From Paenibacillus sp. CC-CFT747 (lineage in GTDB: Bacteria > Bacillota > Bacilli > Paenibacillales > NBRC-103111), in the NCBI GenBank assembly GCA_030323305.1, contig CP106741.1, forward strand, positions 3,030,001-3,094,000: a stretch of DNA of 64,000 bases, in the 5' to 3' direction. Shown one piece after another: positions 7,939-16,934 of the stretch. The notes beneath the pieces are model-generated. The model saw only the letters and a program-made list of their open reading frames with translations, had not been told where the DNA came from and did no database searches. Position 1 is the first letter of the stretch, and each line of letters opens with the position of its first letter. Position numbers and translations under genes: made by a program.

Positions 7939-9207
7939 CTATGCTCCCTGCTCCTCCTTCGGGCCAGACCCGTTGTCTGCCTCCATGAGGCCCAGCTTCT
8001 TAGCGACCCACGGAGTGGTGCCGGCCTGGATAAGAAGGGTCAGAAGAATGGCCACAAACACGACGGCGGAGATCAGCTTCCCTTCGGCCAGTCCGGCCCC
8101 CGCCGCCATGCCGGCAAGAGCTGCGGCGATGACTCCGGTTTCCCGTGTCCAGAAGAAGAAGAGCACTTCGCTTCGGGACCAGCCGGCCCCGCGGTCCGGC
8201 AGGAGGCTTGCCAGGACGGTAACGGGCCGGGCAATGAGCATGAAGACCAAGACGACCAGAAGGGCCGGGAGCCCATACTGCCGGAGGACGGAAAAGTCCA
8301 CTTGGCTTCCGAGCAGGATGAAGATCAGCATCCGAAGCTTCAGCCCGACGGCATCCATGAATTGATGGGCGGCGTGCTCTTCCTTCGGAAGGATCGTAAG
8401 CTTCAGCGACCGGACGTTTCCGATCATAAGTCCAGCCACGAATACGGCCATGAACCCGCTTGCGTGTACCTTCTCGGCCAGCAGGTAAGCCCCAAGAACG
8501 GTAATGACCACGACCATCGGGGTAAATTCCCGGAGCAGCCCGCGGTCGTTCTCCGAAATCAGGAAGGCGGCAATGCCTCCGGTAATGACCCCGACCACCA
8601 TTCCGCCGAGCGCGAGCAGAAGAAACTCGCCGATAACCGCTCCTCCGCTGATCGCCCCCTCCGCCGTCAGCAGGCCGAAAACGACTGTGGCCATAATCGC
8701 TCCGGTCGCATCGGTAAAGGCGGATTCCGAAATGACGGTTTGGGCCACCCGGCGGCGGATGGGAAACTTCTGAAAGATGGGAACCAAGGCGGCGGGATCC
8801 GTCGAAGCGAGAATGGAGCCCAGCAGCAGAGCCGTCAGAAAAGACACCCCGAAAACATAATAAGCCGCGGCAGCCGCTATAAGGGCAGTGATCAGCACTC
8901 CCGTCACGGAAAGCAGGCTGATGGTTCTCCACACCCTCTTAAGAACGCTGAATTCGGTAATCATCCCCCCGTGAAAAATAATAAAGCAGGCCCCGAACAG
9001 CAGGATAAGCTGATTTACCGTAGAAGAGGCGGGAATATCGACGGCTCCCAAAAGCGAGGGGCCGAGCACAATGCCCGTCAGGATAAACACGACGACATCC
9101 GGCAGCCTGAGCTTCCCGGCCAGCTTGCCTCCGAGCGTTCCCACCAGGAAGATCACAAGAAGATAAGTTAAATAATGCTGCGCGGCCGCGACACTTTCCG
9201 AATGCAT
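7939..9207 (-). CDS. CPA-type Na+(K+)/H+ antiporter
   Basis: A 422-residue membrane protein with about a dozen hydrophobic helices, of the monovalent cation/proton antiporter superfamily (NhaP/CPA1-like). Family landmarks are GIVLGPSLLG in an early helix, ILASTDPAALVPIFQ, and the ion-binding-site helix ESAFTDATGAIMATVVFG with its conserved aspartate. It ends with a short hydrophilic tail and has no RCK domain. A GGAGGT site precedes the ATG. It should exchange Na+ or K+ for protons at the membrane; ion preference cannot be judged. It is transcribed opposite to its neighbours. Confidence 0.9.
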   Translation of the reverse strand: MHSESVAAAQHYLTYLLVIFLVGTLGGKLAGKLRLPDVVVFILTGIVLGPSLLGAVDIPASSTVNQLILLFGACFIIFHGGMITEFSVLKRVWRTISLLSVTGVLITALIAAAAAYYVFGVSFLTALLLGSILASTDPAALVPIFQKFPIRRRVAQTVISESAFTDATGAIMATVVFGLLTAEGAISGGAVIGEFLLLALGGMVVGVITGGIAAFLISENDRGLLREFTPMVVVITVLGAYLLAEKVHASGFMAVFVAGLMIGNVRSLKLTILPKEEHAAHQFMDAVGLKLRMLIFILLGSQVDFSVLRQYGLPALLVVLVFMLIARPVTVLASLLPDRGAGWSRSEVLFFFWTRETGVIAAALAGMAAGAGLAEGKLISAVVFVAILLTLLIQAGTTPWVAKKLGLMEADNGSGPKEEQGA

Positions 9208-9436
9208 ACAGAGGACCTCCAGAGGATGAATTCATGGATTCAAACTTGAAAAAGAGCCTGTCCGGCGACAGACTCCCTACTACTCTTTCCTATTCCCATG
9301 CTATCCATTATAGGAAGCGCTTGCCGGGTGTGCAAGCCTGGCGGGCCGGCAATGGGATATATTTTGACGCGGGATTGTGTCATAATGGAAGCAGAGACAG
9401 TCCGCCCGGAAAGGGCGGCCGGCAGGGAGGGAACCC

Positions 9437-10441
9437 ATGCAGAATCAACTGATCGACAAATTCGGCCGGATCCACGATTACCTGCGGATATCGGTCACGG
9501 ATAAATGCAACCTGCGCTGCGTATACTGCATGCCCGAGGAAGGAATGGAGTTCGAGCCGGATGAGCACCTGCTCCGGTTCGAGGAAATTCGAGAGGTGGT
9601 CCGGGTGCTTGCCGGCTATGGGGTGCGCAAGCTGCGGCTGACCGGAGGGGAACCGCTTGTCCGCAAGGACCTTCCCCGGCTGGTAGGCATGCTCTCCTCC
9701 ATTCCGGGCATTGAGGACATAGCCCTCACGACGAACGGTATCTTTTTTGCGGGAAAGGCGGAAGCCTTGAAAGAAGCGGGGCTGACCCGGGTCAACCTGA
9801 GCTTGGACTCGCTTAGAGCCGACCGCTTCTCCGCCATCACACGAGGCGGAGACATCCGGAAGGTGCTGGACAGCCTTGATGCCGCGGAACGGCTCGGGCT
9901 TGGTCCCATCAAGATCAATGTCGTGCTCATGAAAGGAATGAATGACGACGAAATCGGGGATTTCCTTCAGATGACCAGGGAACGACCGGTTCAAGTGAGG
10001 TTCATCGAGTACATGCCGATCGGACACGACGATGAAGGCTGGAAGAAGCGGTATTTGCCGCTTAGCACGGTGCTCGATTACTGCCGGGAGGCGGGCTGGA
10101 CGGCTGAGCCGACGGGTGAGGTCTACGGCAACGGCCCTTCGCGCAATTACCGGATTGAAGGCGGGCAGGGCGGGTTCGGCCTCATTCACCCCGTCAGCGA
10201 CCACTTCTGTGAGGCCTGCAACCGCCTGCGCTTGACCGCAGACGGCAATATCAAGCCATGCCTGTACTGGTCCGATGAATTTAACGTAAGGCGGTACATC
10301 GGCGACGACCGCGCCTTGGCGGAGCTTTTCTTCCGGGCACTCGACGTTAAGCCGCAAAATCATGAAATGGCCCAGGCTCTGATCAATCAGACGCCTTCCC
10401 ATACCCCGACGGTTCGCCGCATGTCGCAAATCGGGGGATAA
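9437..10441 (+). CDS. moaA: GTP 3',8-cyclase MoaA (molybdenum cofactor biosynthesis)
   Basis: A radical-SAM enzyme that starts molybdopterin synthesis by rearranging GTP. The N-terminal cluster motif is C24-x3-C28-x2-C31 within CNLRCVYCMP. TGGEPLVRKDLP for SAM binding follows, and the second cluster cysteines lie in HFCEACNRLRLT and IKPCLYW near the C-terminus. The protein ends in Gly-Gly, which MoaA needs for activity. At 334 residues the length is normal and the frame intact. GGGAGGG lies just upstream of ATG 9437. It forms a single-gene unit closed by a terminator, with no other moa or moe gene beside it. Confidence 0.97.
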   Translation: MQNQLIDKFGRIHDYLRISVTDKCNLRCVYCMPEEGMEFEPDEHLLRFEEIREVVRVLAGYGVRKLRLTGGEPLVRKDLPRLVGMLSSIPGIEDIALTTNGIFFAGKAEALKEAGLTRVNLSLDSLRADRFSAITRGGDIRKVLDSLDAAERLGLGPIKINVVLMKGMNDDEIGDFLQMTRERPVQVRFIEYMPIGHDDEGWKKRYLPLSTVLDYCREAGWTAEPTGEVYGNGPSRNYRIEGGQGGFGLIHPVSDHFCEACNRLRLTADGNIKPCLYWSDEFNVRRYIGDDRALAELFFRALDVKPQNHEMAQALINQTPSHTPTVRRMSQIGG

Positions 10442-10462
10442 CGGAAAGGGTATACAGCTAAC

Positions 10463-10491
10463 AAAAGAGCGCCCCGAAGGCGCTCTTTTTG
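10463..10491 (+). terminator. Rho-independent terminator of moaA
   Basis: The perfect stem AAAAGAGCGCC/GGCGCTCTTTT has a 5-base loop and ends in a T run. Confidence 0.92.
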
Positions 10492-10554
10492 GTATGTAAG
10501 AAAGAATAAAATAACGACAAGGATGGCGGAAAGCTCCTGTGCTTGTCCGCTTGT

Positions 10555-11320
10555 CTAAAAGACGGAACCGCCGAACAGGAACCGGTACTCCCAATGGTTT
10601 TTGCCAATAGTCGTAATCTTCACGCCCCCGACTCCTTCGAGTAGGTTTGGAGGATCTTGCCGTTGCCGAGGTACAGGCCGACGTGGGTAATGCCTTGACT
10701 GGATTTGTTGACTCCGGAATAGGCGGAGGCTCCGGTTCCCTTGTAGCTCATGAAGAACATGAGGTCCCCCGCTTCAGCTTGGTCCAGTCGGTCGTGGTCT
10801 TGCCGACCGCCTTAACGAAGCTTCCTTGGCCGCTCGCTCCGTAAGGCAGCTTGATCCCCGTCTGCTTCAGGTAAATCCAGCGCACGAAGTCGGAGCAGTC
10901 GAACGTGGTGTCCGTGCTTCGGTCCGAGCCCCACTGGTACGGCGTACCAAGGTACTTCATGCCGTAGGCGATGACCTTCTCTATAGTGGCCTCGCGGGCC
11001 GTACCGGCTGAGGAGGAACCCGTCGAAGAAGAAGTGGAGGAGAGCGTCAAGTATTTGGACAAGGTGGAAACATACCCGATCTGTCCTTTGCTGTCCTTTA
11101 CGCGGTACCAGGCAGAATTGGTCTTCTCCAGGATAGTCAGCGATTCCCCGATAGGGAGCATGCGAATAATGTTGCTGCTGAGAGCAGGCTGTGTCCGGAA
11201 GTTAACCCCATAGACGACCTTGGCCGTTTGCACGGTGGAAGAGGCCGCAGAGGCGGAAGGGGGAGCCAGGCTCAGAAACAGGGCGGCGGAAAGCAGGACG
11301 GCAGGAATGGTATTCTTCAT
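10555..11320 (-). CDS. secreted SH3b-NlpC/P60 peptidoglycan hydrolase (frame broken twice)
   Basis: Starts with a signal peptide (MKNTIPAVLLSAALFLSLAP, cleavage after SASA). Next comes a bacterial SH3 domain (VNFRTQPALSSNIIRMLPIG, about residues 35-95), a Ser/Thr-rich linker and an NlpC/P60 cysteine peptidase. The catalytic Cys is in FDCSDFVRW and the His in ITHVGLYLGNG. It should cleave stem peptides in the cell wall. The frame is lost at the five-base C run 10766-10770 (plus strand) and again at 10625-10629. One more G on the coding strand at each restores the domain through YRFLFGGSVF and a TAG stop. Start 11320 is preferred over in-frame starts further upstream, which only add a non-secretory tail. 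Confidence 0.88.
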
Positions 11321-11474
11321 GCTAATCGATAATCCCTCCAGTTTCATGTTTATCCATGGAATGTCCAGTAAAGCGTTTACCTTACCAGCAGATAAGCCCA
11401 GAATACCATAGCGGCCGGGAGGTTTTTTAGTAGTAAATGTTACCAATAGGCGGCAAGGAAGAGGGGGCAGGCCA

Positions 11475-11510
11475 CAAAAAAGAAGCGGGCTCGGGTACCC
11501 GCTTCTGAAA
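11475..11510 (-). terminator. Rho-independent terminator on the minus strand
   Basis: The stem AGAAGCGGG/CCCGCTTCT is followed on the minus strand by a T run (the A run at 11475-11481). It lies downstream of the repeat-containing secreted protein gene. Confidence 0.85.
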
Positions 11511-11588
11511 TATCTATCGTTTTATGGGAGAGAAGATCCTAGCATGCCGGTTATCGCAGGAGGAAGGAAACGTTCCAGCTAGATAAAA

Positions 11589-13178
11589 TCAGTGGTTCAT
11601 GTCCATCGCTTTGGTTAGGGTAACGGACCGGTCGCTGTTGTTCCACTGCACATCCCAACCGAGAAGCTCGGCGATAAAGCGGACCGGCACCGACGTTCTG
11701 CCTCCGTGAAGCATGACCGGAGAGCCGACTTCTTTACGCATGCCGTTCACTTCCATGTAGTTCTTGCCAATCCAGAACGTGAGCGTATCGCTGCCTGCTT
11801 TGATCCAGGCCGTCTGGGTGTTGTTATCCCAAGTGACCTCAGCGCCCAGGCCTTCCGCCAGATATCGGATTGGAATGAACGTGGACTCGTGATAAAGGAA
11901 AGGCGTCGTGTCCATGTACGTAACGGCGTTATTGATTCTAAACTCTCCACTGTTGAGCTTCATCCATACGGTCGTTTTCGCCATATCCGCCGGACCGTGG
12001 AATTTGTCGGGGAATTGGCCGACGATTCCGGCGGAAAGGGCGTCGCCTGTCAGGAACATATGGGCATAGGCGGTGCGAATATCTTCGTAAGCTGCGTCAT
12101 AGTTCTTGTTCACGTAAGTGTCGAATGCCATAAGGAGATGGTTGATGTGCATTTTTAGGCCGTCGGCAATGGCGTCGGCTTTGAAATAAGCCGGGTTGGC
12201 CTTGGCGAAGAAGTCGGCCTGCTCGAAGCGGTATTTCTCCAGGTTGGCGACCGCCGCTTGACGTCCCTTCTCATCCTTGGCAGACGTGGCTTTCACATAA
12301 TCCACGAAATAGCCGATGTGGGAGGACCAGATGGTCTTGAACGCTTCTCCGGCTTCTTTGCCGTAAACGGAAGCAACGGCTGCCGTCAGGTCGTCGGTGT
12401 TCATAGCCAAGGCGCCTGCTGCATTCGGGAAGTCAGCCGCTCCGCTGATGCCCTTCTGCATGGCCAGAATCGCCAGATTGGCATGCTCCCCGAGGAGACG
12501 TCCCAGAGCGGAACGCAGATCGGAGGCCGGATTGGCTTGGCCCATGGACGGGAATTTATCCGGGAATTGAGCGGCGATTCCCCCGGCCAGCGCATCGGCC
12601 GTTAGGAACATATGGGCGTAGGCCGTGCGAAGATCCTTGTAGGTATTGGCGTAGTCTTTGTTCACGTAGCTGTCAAACGCCATCAGCAGATGGTTGATGT
12701 GCATTTTCAGGCCGTCGGCGATGGCGTCGGCTTTAAAGTATGCCGGGTTGGCCTTGGCAAAAAAGTCGGCCTGCTCGAAACGGTATTTCTCGAGGTTGGC
12801 GACTGCCGCTTGACGACCCTTCTCATCCTGGGCAGCGGTTGCTTTGACATAATCCACGAAATAGCCGATGTGCGAGGACCAGATCGCTTTGAACGCGTCC
12901 CCCGCCTCCTTGCCGTAAACGGAAGCGACGGCGGCGGTCAAATCGTCCGTGTTCTTGTTCAGGGCACCGGCGGCGCTGTTGAAGTCGGGAGCCCCGTCAT
13001 ACCCCTTCTGCATGGCTGCAATAGCAAGGAAGGCATGCTCGCCTAGCAGCTGACCCAGGGCCGCTCTAAGGTCAGCAGCCGGTCCCGTTGTGGCGGGCGT
13101 GTGGGCGCTTGCGGCTGCCGGGAGAAGGATAGAGAAGCACAGCAACAGAAGAGCGAGCTTGGATTTCAATAATCTCAT
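11589..13178 (-). CDS. secreted protein: two ~184-residue helical repeats plus copper amine oxidase-like N-terminal domain
   Basis: A 529-residue exported protein. MRLLKSKLALLLLCFSILLP is a signal peptide ending at ASA. Residues 33-216 and 217-398 are two copies of one domain, about 84 per cent identical by eye. It is helix-rich with repeated histidines (LGEHA, SSHIGYFVDY, MHINHLLMAF, YAHMFL), which might bind a metal or haem. The last ~130 residues form the 'copper amine oxidase N-terminal' stalk domain common in Paenibacillus wall proteins. I do not recognise the repeat family. AAGGAG is suitably placed before ATG 13178. It is divergent from the ECF sigma factor gene next door and may be a target of it. 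Confidence 0.75.
   Translation of the reverse strand: MRLLKSKLALLLLCFSILLPAAASAHTPATTGPAADLRAALGQLLGEHAFLAIAAMQKGYDGAPDFNSAAGALNKNTDDLTAAVASVYGKEAGDAFKAIWSSHIGYFVDYVKATAAQDEKGRQAAVANLEKYRFEQADFFAKANPAYFKADAIADGLKMHINHLLMAFDSYVNKDYANTYKDLRTAYAHMFLTADALAGGIAAQFPDKFPSMGQANPASDLRSALGRLLGEHANLAILAMQKGISGAADFPNAAGALAMNTDDLTAAVASVYGKEAGEAFKTIWSSHIGYFVDYVKATSAKDEKGRQAAVANLEKYRFEQADFFAKANPAYFKADAIADGLKMHINHLLMAFDTYVNKNYDAAYEDIRTAYAHMFLTGDALSAGIVGQFPDKFHGPADMAKTTVWMKLNSGEFRINNAVTYMDTTPFLYHESTFIPIRYLAEGLGAEVTWDNNTQTAWIKAGSDTLTFWIGKNYMEVNGMRKEVGSPVMLHGGRTSVPVRFIAELLGWDVQWNNSDRSVTLTKAMDMNH
11985..13082 (-). repeat. tandem intragenic duplication, 552-bp period
   Basis: Within the secreted protein gene, 12531-13082 and 11985-12530 encode the same domain. 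The central parts (for example HIGYFVDYVK to KMHINHLLMAF) are almost unchanged at protein level and very close at DNA level, which points to a recent duplication or ongoing conversion. The ends of the units have diverged more. Confidence 0.88.
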
Positions 13179-13389
13179 GGCTTTGTCACTCCTTAGGAAT
13201 AATTTAGGTCGCCTGCGCAAGCGGTTCTATTCCCTGTAACGGCGGGAAGGCCATGTTGGATCACTTTGCTTAAATAATTTTTTTCTACTATTCTATAAGA
13301 GGTGTGAATCTTCAGAAGAAAAAGGAATCCAAGATGGGCGCGGATCCGAATACTTTACATAGAGGGAATGGGGAAAGGGGCGTTTGAAC

Positions 13390-13970
13390 TTGAACGTACC
13401 GAACGATGACAAGCACTTGATGCATCTCGTGGCCAAACGGGATGCCGCGGCCCTCGAGGTTCTGTATGACCGTTATGAACGGCTGATTTATTCCTTTGCC
13501 TTCCGGATGGTTCGGGATGCCATGGCGGCGGAGGAAGTCGTTCAGGAATTGTTTATGAAGCTGTGGAATCACGCGGAGCGCTTCGATGCATCGAGCGGGA
13601 GGCTGTCCACCTGGCTGTGTGCCATTACAAGAAATATAGCGATTGATCTGCTTCGCAAAAAACAGTCCCGCATTCCGTTTCAGCCGGCGGAGCCGGAGAA
13701 GTGGGCGATTATTCCCGATCCTTCCCGGGCTACGGAGGAGCAGGTGGAATGGAAGCTGATCGGGGAACAGGTCCGCGGGGCATTAAACGAATTGAACCAT
13801 GACCAGAGACAGGTGGTGGAGCTGATTTATTTCCAGGGCTATACCCAGCAGGAGGTCGCCGACCAAACCTCGCTGCCGCTAGGGACGGTCAAAAGCCGGG
13901 TGAGGCTCGCGATGAAGCATCTTCAGCAGCGGCTTTCCAGCCTGGAAGTTAGGGGAGTGTACATGAGTGA
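13390..13970 (+). CDS. ECF RNA polymerase sigma factor (SigK-like)
   Basis: About 190 residues with region 2 (YDRYERLIYSFAFRMVRD, then EEVVQELFMKLW) and region 4 (ELIYFQGYTQQEVADQTSLP, then GTVKSRVRLAMKHL). It resembles ECF sigma factors paired with RskA-type anti-sigma factors. TTG 13390 has AAAGGGG nine bases upstream; the TTG at 13384 is too close to that site. As read, the frame runs straight into the anti-sigma gene. One more G in the run 13952-13955 gives a stop at 13968-13970, overlapping the anti-sigma ATG in ATGAGTGA, the normal arrangement. I therefore treat the fusion as an artefact. Confidence 0.85.
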
Positions 13971-15078
13971 TCACAAGGAAACCTTGTGCGATTGGGCGGA
14001 GCTCTATGTGTTGGATGCACTCTCCGCCGAAGAAAGAGAACCCTACGAGAAGCATCTGGCCATTTGCGCCACATGCCGAAGCCGGGTGGAGGAATTCGCC
14101 CGGATTACGGAGGTGCTTCCGCTGACCTCGGAAGCTGTTGAGCCTCCCTCCGGCATGAAGGAGCGCATTTTGTCGCGCGTCCTTGGAAGTGATGCGGGAT
14201 TGCAAAACCGCCAAGACGGGGAAGAAAGCGGGCAGGGGCTCCAGCCCGGATCGGCGGACACCGAAGCGGGTGCCGGCGGACCGGCCGGAAGCGGGAGCGG
14301 AGCCGATGCCGCACCGGGAGCGGAGCGGTCAAGCCGGGAGAGCGGAGCGGTCCCTTCGTCTGCCGCCGCGGAGCGGGAACGCGTGATGGCGAGGCAGCGG
14401 GCGGAGGCGCAGGCCCGGGCCGAAGCGCGGAGCCGGGGAGCCGCAGAGGCGGTCGCGGCTGAAGGGCCGGCCGGCGACGCCCAACGGGCGAAGGAGGCGG
14501 CCCTGGCGAAGCAGCGGGCGGAGTCGCAGCGACGCGCGGAGGAGCGGGCTCGGCTGGCGCCGCCGAAGCCTCCGGCTTCGCGCCGCCGCGAAGGCGAGCC
14601 GGGCCACGGCTGGCGCTGGGTGTCCGCCGGGCTCGCCGCCGCCCTCGTGGGGCTCGGCGTGTACACGGCCGGGCTCCGCGGCGACGTCGAGCGGCTGAGC
14701 GGGCAGCTCGCCTCCGCGAACGGCCCGGTGCAGGGCCTTAAAGTCAATGAGGCGGTGACGCTGAATCCGGCGGCGAAGGACATCGTCGCCCAAGGACTCG
14801 CCACCATCGTCATTGACGACAAAGGCACGCACCTGGTCGTGCAGGCGGAGAAGCTGCCCGAGCTGAAGGGCAGCGAGGCGTTCCAGGTTTGGCTCATCAA
14901 GGGCGATGACAAGTACAGCGCGGGCACCTTCCTGCCGTATGACGGCAAGGGGGCCATGTATTACACCTTCGAGCCGAAGGGCTACGACACGGTGGCCATC
15001 ACGCTGGAGCCGGACGCCGTGGGGGATCAGCCGCGCGGTAAGCTTGTGCTGGCGGCTCCCCTTAAGGTGGGAGGGTAG
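13963..15078 (+). CDS. anti-sigma factor, RskA-like, with zinc-binding anti-sigma domain
   Basis: About 371 residues. The N-terminal ~90 residues form a zinc-anti-sigma domain with the His-x3-Cys-x2-Cys element HLAICATCRSRVEEF, which binds and holds the sigma factor. A ~150-residue Gly/Ala/Glu/Arg-rich low-complexity linker follows. One transmembrane helix (WVSAGLAAALVGLGVYTAG) precedes an extracellular RskA C-terminal domain (VWLIKGDDKYSAGTFLPYDG). The linker is unusually long and very GC-rich, with repeated RAEAQARAEARSR-like segments. By family analogy, release of the sigma factor would follow regulated proteolysis. Possible targets include the divergent secreted protein gene. Confidence 0.87.
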   Translation: MSDHKETLCDWAELYVLDALSAEEREPYEKHLAICATCRSRVEEFARITEVLPLTSEAVEPPSGMKERILSRVLGSDAGLQNRQDGEESGQGLQPGSADTEAGAGGPAGSGSGADAAPGAERSSRESGAVPSSAAAERERVMARQRAEAQARAEARSRGAAEAVAAEGPAGDAQRAKEAALAKQRAESQRRAEERARLAPPKPPASRRREGEPGHGWRWVSAGLAAALVGLGVYTAGLRGDVERLSGQLASANGPVQGLKVNEAVTLNPAAKDIVAQGLATIVIDDKGTHLVVQAEKLPELKGSEAFQVWLIKGDDKYSAGTFLPYDGKGAMYYTFEPKGYDTVAITLEPDAVGDQPRGKLVLAAPLKVGG

Positions 15079-15131
15079 GTCAACCGCCGCAAGGCCGCAA
15101 GCCAAATTCCATCGAGAAAGGAACGAAGGAT

Positions 15132-16337
15132 ATGAACGGAATCCAGCCCATGAGGCGGGAGGATTACGAGAGAAGCATTCGCTTGTCCGAGTTTGCCTTT
15201 CAATACGAATTCACCGAGGAAGAAAGGGCGGCCCGGATGGCCAAAATCAAGCCGGAGGAGCATTACGGCTACTATATAGACGGGACGCTGGCGGCCAAGC
15301 TGATGCTCATGCCCATGCAGGTATGGCTTCACGGGCGGAAGTTCGATATGGGCGGAATCGCCGGTGTCGCGACCTGGCCCGAATACCGCCGGCGCGGCAT
15401 GGTCGGGCAGCTGCTGCAGCATGCCCTGGAGGTGATGAAGGAGGAGGGCCGGACGCTTTCCTTCCTCCATCCGTTCTCCTTCGGGTTTTACCGCCGCTAC
15501 GGCTGGGAAACCTATGTGGACTACCGCAAGTACGAGCTCACGGCGGAGCAGCTCCCCCGCTATCCCTTGCAGGAGGGCCAAATCGAAGCAACGGCCGATT
15601 GGGAGCTTCTTAATGGCCTGTACGAAGCTTATGCCAGCCGGTATAACGGCACATTGGTGCGAACGGAGGAGTGGTGGCAGGACCGCATTTTCCGCTTCAA
15701 AAAAGGCCGTTCGGTCGTTTGCCGCAATCCGTCGGGAGAGCCAGAAGGGTATATGATCTACCAGGTCAAAAACAAGGAAATGCAAATTCACGAATTCGTG
15801 TACCTGACCGAGCAGGCCCGCCGCAGTCTGTGGAAGTTTACGTCGGATCATGATTCGATGGCCGAGCTGTACAAGCTGACCGCACCCGGGGACGATGAAC
15901 TGCCTTTCCTGCTCGACGACCCGCGGATCAAACAGGAAACGGTCCCTTATTTCATGGCCCGCATTGTGGATGCGGTCCTTTTCCTGGAGCAGTATCCGTT
16001 CACGGCGGGAGAAGGTAAGAGAGAGTTCGTCCTTCATCTCGAGGATTTGCAGGCCGGATGGAACCGGGGCTCCTACCGCGTGGCCGTGGATGAAGAGGGC
16101 CGGGCGAGCGTTCAGCGTATCGAAAGCTCTCCGACCGACGATCATCACCGGGAAGGGGCGGAAGCGGCTCCGGCCGGCCTTGCCTGTGATATCCAGACGC
16201 TGGCGGCCGTGCTGATCGGCTATAAGAGACCGGGCTTTGTTCTGAGAACCGGCCGGCTTCAGGGAGACGATCAGGCGGTAAACCTGCTGGAGTCCCTTGT
16301 TCCAGCCAGGCAGACTTACCTGCTGGATTTCTTCTAA
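15132..16337 (+). CDS. Eis-type GNAT N-acetyltransferase
   Basis: A 401-residue protein of the Eis family, three-part acetyltransferases (two GNAT-like folds plus a sterol-carrier-like C-terminal domain) that acetylate amines such as aminoglycosides or lysines. Visible features are VATWPEYRRRGMVGQLLQHA, the acetyl-CoA pyrophosphate loop at about residues 80-100, followed by FLHPFSFGFYRRYGWETYVD. The protein ends in an aromatic tail (LLDFF), where the Eis catalytic C-terminal carboxylate sits. The frame is intact with GAAAGGA upstream of ATG 15132. The natural substrate is unknown. Confidence 0.9.
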   Translation: MNGIQPMRREDYERSIRLSEFAFQYEFTEEERAARMAKIKPEEHYGYYIDGTLAAKLMLMPMQVWLHGRKFDMGGIAGVATWPEYRRRGMVGQLLQHALEVMKEEGRTLSFLHPFSFGFYRRYGWETYVDYRKYELTAEQLPRYPLQEGQIEATADWELLNGLYEAYASRYNGTLVRTEEWWQDRIFRFKKGRSVVCRNPSGEPEGYMIYQVKNKEMQIHEFVYLTEQARRSLWKFTSDHDSMAELYKLTAPGDDELPFLLDDPRIKQETVPYFMARIVDAVLFLEQYPFTAGEGKREFVLHLEDLQAGWNRGSYRVAVDEEGRASVQRIESSPTDDHHREGAEAAPAGLACDIQTLAAVLIGYKRPGFVLRTGRLQGDDQAVNLLESLVPARQTYLLDFF

Positions 16338-16394
16338 TGCCGGCTGCTGCCCGTCTGGGCAGAATCGATTACGACCTGACAAGGAGGGAGCCAT

Positions 16395-16934
16395 ATGGCG
16401 CGCGAGGCCAAGTCCGTGCCGTTCGGCTATGAGCCGGAGCCGGAGGGGAAGAAGGGAACGCTGTTCGTCTTCGGGACCTTTGAAGAATATGACGAGGAAC
16501 AGCTCGAAGCGATGATCCGCTTGTGCGAAGAACGCGGGTTCACCAAGCTTGTGCTGTACCCTCAGACCGAGGAGACGCTGCGTCGGATGGGGATCGCGAG
16601 CACGATTCCCTATTCGAAGCGGATTAAAGCCGTGGAGGAAGTGATCCACGGGAAGCAGTACCCGCTTTCCGTCACCGTGGATACGTGGGAGGGAAAAAGG
16701 AAGAAGTATACCCCGGTCGAGACCTCGCTGGGGTTTCTAATGGAGAAGTACAAGGGTCCCTATTTTGTCTTCCTCCCTGGCGGCTATGCCAACAAGGTGG
16801 CGGGTTACTCTTCCTTTGAGGAATGGATCCGCAAGGCAAGGCTCCTGATAGAGCGTAACGGGGAGCCTCTGCATCCCCGGCTGGAGCAGTACCGGTCCCG
16901 GTGGGAGGAATGGAACGGGAGGGAAACGCATTGA
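16395..16934 (+). CDS. conserved hypothetical protein
   Basis: A 179-residue soluble protein with no signal peptide or membrane segment. I do not recognise a family. It is rich in charged and aromatic residues; a segment GKKGTLFVFGTFEEYDEEQL suggests a beta-strand followed by a helix, and PYFVFLPGGYANKVAGYSSF a loop-rich core. An AAGGAGGG site precedes ATG 16395. Its stop overlaps the TTG start of the IF-3-like gene (TTGA), and it follows the Eis gene by 57 bases, so the three form one transcription unit. Confidence 0.7.
   Translation: MAREAKSVPFGYEPEPEGKKGTLFVFGTFEEYDEEQLEAMIRLCEERGFTKLVLYPQTEETLRRMGIASTIPYSKRIKAVEEVIHGKQYPLSVTVDTWEGKRKKYTPVETSLGFLMEKYKGPYFVFLPGGYANKVAGYSSFEEWIRKARLLIERNGEPLHPRLEQYRSRWEEWNGRETH

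Noticed and set aside
9364..9386. TTGACG..CATAAT as moaA promoter
   Set aside because: The spacer is only 11 bases, too short for a sigma-A promoter.
15027..16649. A 540-residue frame on the minus strand opposite the Eis-type gene
   Set aside because: It is a shadow frame. The plus-strand gene has full family motifs.
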